A DNA stretch of 64,000 nt from Plectrocnemia conspersa. Its lineage: Eukaryota > Arthropoda > Insecta > Trichoptera > Polycentropodidae. How positions within the stretch are numbered: position 1 is the stretch's first letter; the number at the start of each line of letters is the position of its first letter. A model generated the notes under the pieces. That model saw only the letters and a list, made by a program, of their open reading frames with translations, searched no databases and was not told where the DNA came from. Location of the stretch: NCBI GenBank assembly GCA_009617715.1, contig VTFK01000090.1, forward strand, positions 1-64,000. The letters are read 5' to 3'. Made by a program: the position numbers and the translations under genes. Of this stretch, positions 62,600-64,000 are shown in pieces.

Positions 62600-64000
62600 A
62601 AAATAATTTTCATTATTGAAGTAGTGTATGAGACAAAACAATATTTTTGTGTATGATAAACGTTTTCTTGAATTTAAAAATGTGTTTAGGTAGAAAAAAG
62701 TATTTTCAGAACTAACTTTAATAGTTTATAACAGACATTAATTTTGAAGTACCAGAAAAAAATTATCATCCAAAGATATTTAATAAAATATATTTTTTTT
62801 AATCATATTATTTTTATTATTAATATTATTATTAAACATTATTTATTTATCGTGTACCGTATGTACATTGTACATATATAGATAATGGTTCGTTCGCTTT
62901 TGAGGTGGGTCGAGAAAACTGTTCTTCTAATTAATGCTTTTGATAAAAACAAACTTGAAAACTTAAAGCTATCTTTAATAGATAAGCAGTGAATGAAAAA
63001 CGGAGGAAAAGCAACTTCCGTTTGCACAAAATGGACACAATGTGCAAAAGCTACACAGGCCCCCGGTGCCGAGTTTTATTTTCCAAACAGCTTTAAGCAC
63101 TTTAATTAAAAGCAAATGAAGCTTCATATCTTCATTTAGCTTTACGGCCTCGTTCAGAAAAATTGCTTATGAAAAGGTGCTTTGTTCGCTGATGGTCTAT
63201 TATAGACCTTCCATAAAATGTTTTTCAATTATGAAGGAGGAAAAAGTATATATCTATAGCTATAATATATACATACACGTACATTTATATAAATATAGGG
63301 CGATCCACAAATGTATATAAATACTGGCGAAATATTTAGAAATTGTAGTTAAAATTATGTTATGGCATTAGCGCCTAAAATTTTAAATATGTTTTAAGAT
63401 ATTTAACATGGAATATACTAAATTTATTTACGAATATGGAATAAAGTTAGCAGCATTAAGATGGAAATATGATCTAATTCGATAGTTTTAGTAAGGTTTA
63501 TTTTAATAAAAATAAATTTAGATGTCCAAGTGTATTAAATATTTTACTGGCAATTTGACAAGCCCCAAAAGGCCCCCAAATCATCCTAATTAGTGCAAAC
63601 GTCGAGTTTTAAATTATTAAAAAAAATAAGCTCGTATCAGTATATTATATGTTTAATTTTATTAAATTTCTTTAATCCAAAAATGTTTAATATTTTGTGT
63701 GTATATACTATAAATTTAAATATTTAAAATAAGTATGAACACGTGGTTTGTGAATTATTTACAAAACAATAATAAAAAAAATCTTGTATATTTTCTAATG
63801 GTTAACTCTGTATCTAAGGGTACGTAAAAATATAATGTAATATAACTTTGTTATATAAATATTTACATTGGAGCGTTTTCTCGTTAAAGTTTTCCAATAA
63901 TAACTATACTTTTTCAATTTATCATATTTGATTGATCCGGTAATGTATAAAACTTTTCCACATACACATGATATATTATTAATATGGGGATTTTCATATA
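62600..64000. other. Intergenic DNA to the window edge
   Basis: One GC-richer patch at about 63040-63240 (ACAGGCCCCCGGTGCCGAG). The 62-codon minus-strand frame at 62839-63027 is not convincing. The remainder is AT-rich. Confidence 0.4.

Noticed and set aside
1..64000. CRISPR arrays, bacterial operons or an integrated virus
   Set aside because: No regularly spaced repeats, no ribosome-binding or operon structure, and no viral capsid, polymerase or envelope motifs were seen.

Overview
The window looks like nuclear DNA of an insect, or at least a pancrustacean. It is strongly AT-rich. It holds introns of both about 60-90 bp and 2-3 kb, a spliced gene of the insect Beaten-path (Beat) immunoglobulin family, and relics of hAT, piggyBac, Tc1/mariner and Jockey-like elements plus a tRNA-derived SINE. 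I cannot fix the order. There are no bacterial-type operons, no rRNA and no convincing tRNA gene.

Layout. 1-1101: 3' part of a decayed hAT element. 1300-3421: piggyBac-like element bounded by TTAA and matching inverted repeats. 4560-5390: a GC-rich island followed by a possible small three-exon gene on the + strand. 5.4-25.8 kb: gene-poor DNA with short GC-richer islands (regulatory or conserved non-coding candidates), LINE fragments near 11.8 and 13.6 kb, a SINE at 19.5 kb and a 5'-truncated Jockey-like copy at 21.0-22.1 kb. 25,832-37,639 (- strand): the main gene, a six-exon Beat-family cell-surface or secreted protein of 301 residues whose exon phases all agree. Its introns hold a SINE, two LINE fragments and two GC-rich islands. 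A TATA-like promoter and GC-rich island lie just upstream (37.77-38.05 kb). 38-60 kb: gene-poor again, with islands near 43.0, 44.9-45.6, 48.1-49.0, 50.5, 56.3, 57.8 and 58.7-59.2 kb, a Tc1-like remnant at 49.85 kb, another SINE at 40.2 kb and a 26-bp perfect hairpin at 43.66 kb. 60,585-61,265 (+ strand): a compact four-exon gene for a small secreted four-cysteine protein. 62.36-62.57 kb (- strand): a possible terminal coding exon with a poly(A) signal and a promoter-like palindrome upstream.

The recognised genes do not form a pathway. Beat proteins are neuronal or muscle adhesion and guidance proteins, and the surrounding islands would fit tissue-specific enhancers, but that is inference. 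Gene models rest on translation, splice consensus and phase agreement. No database search was run.
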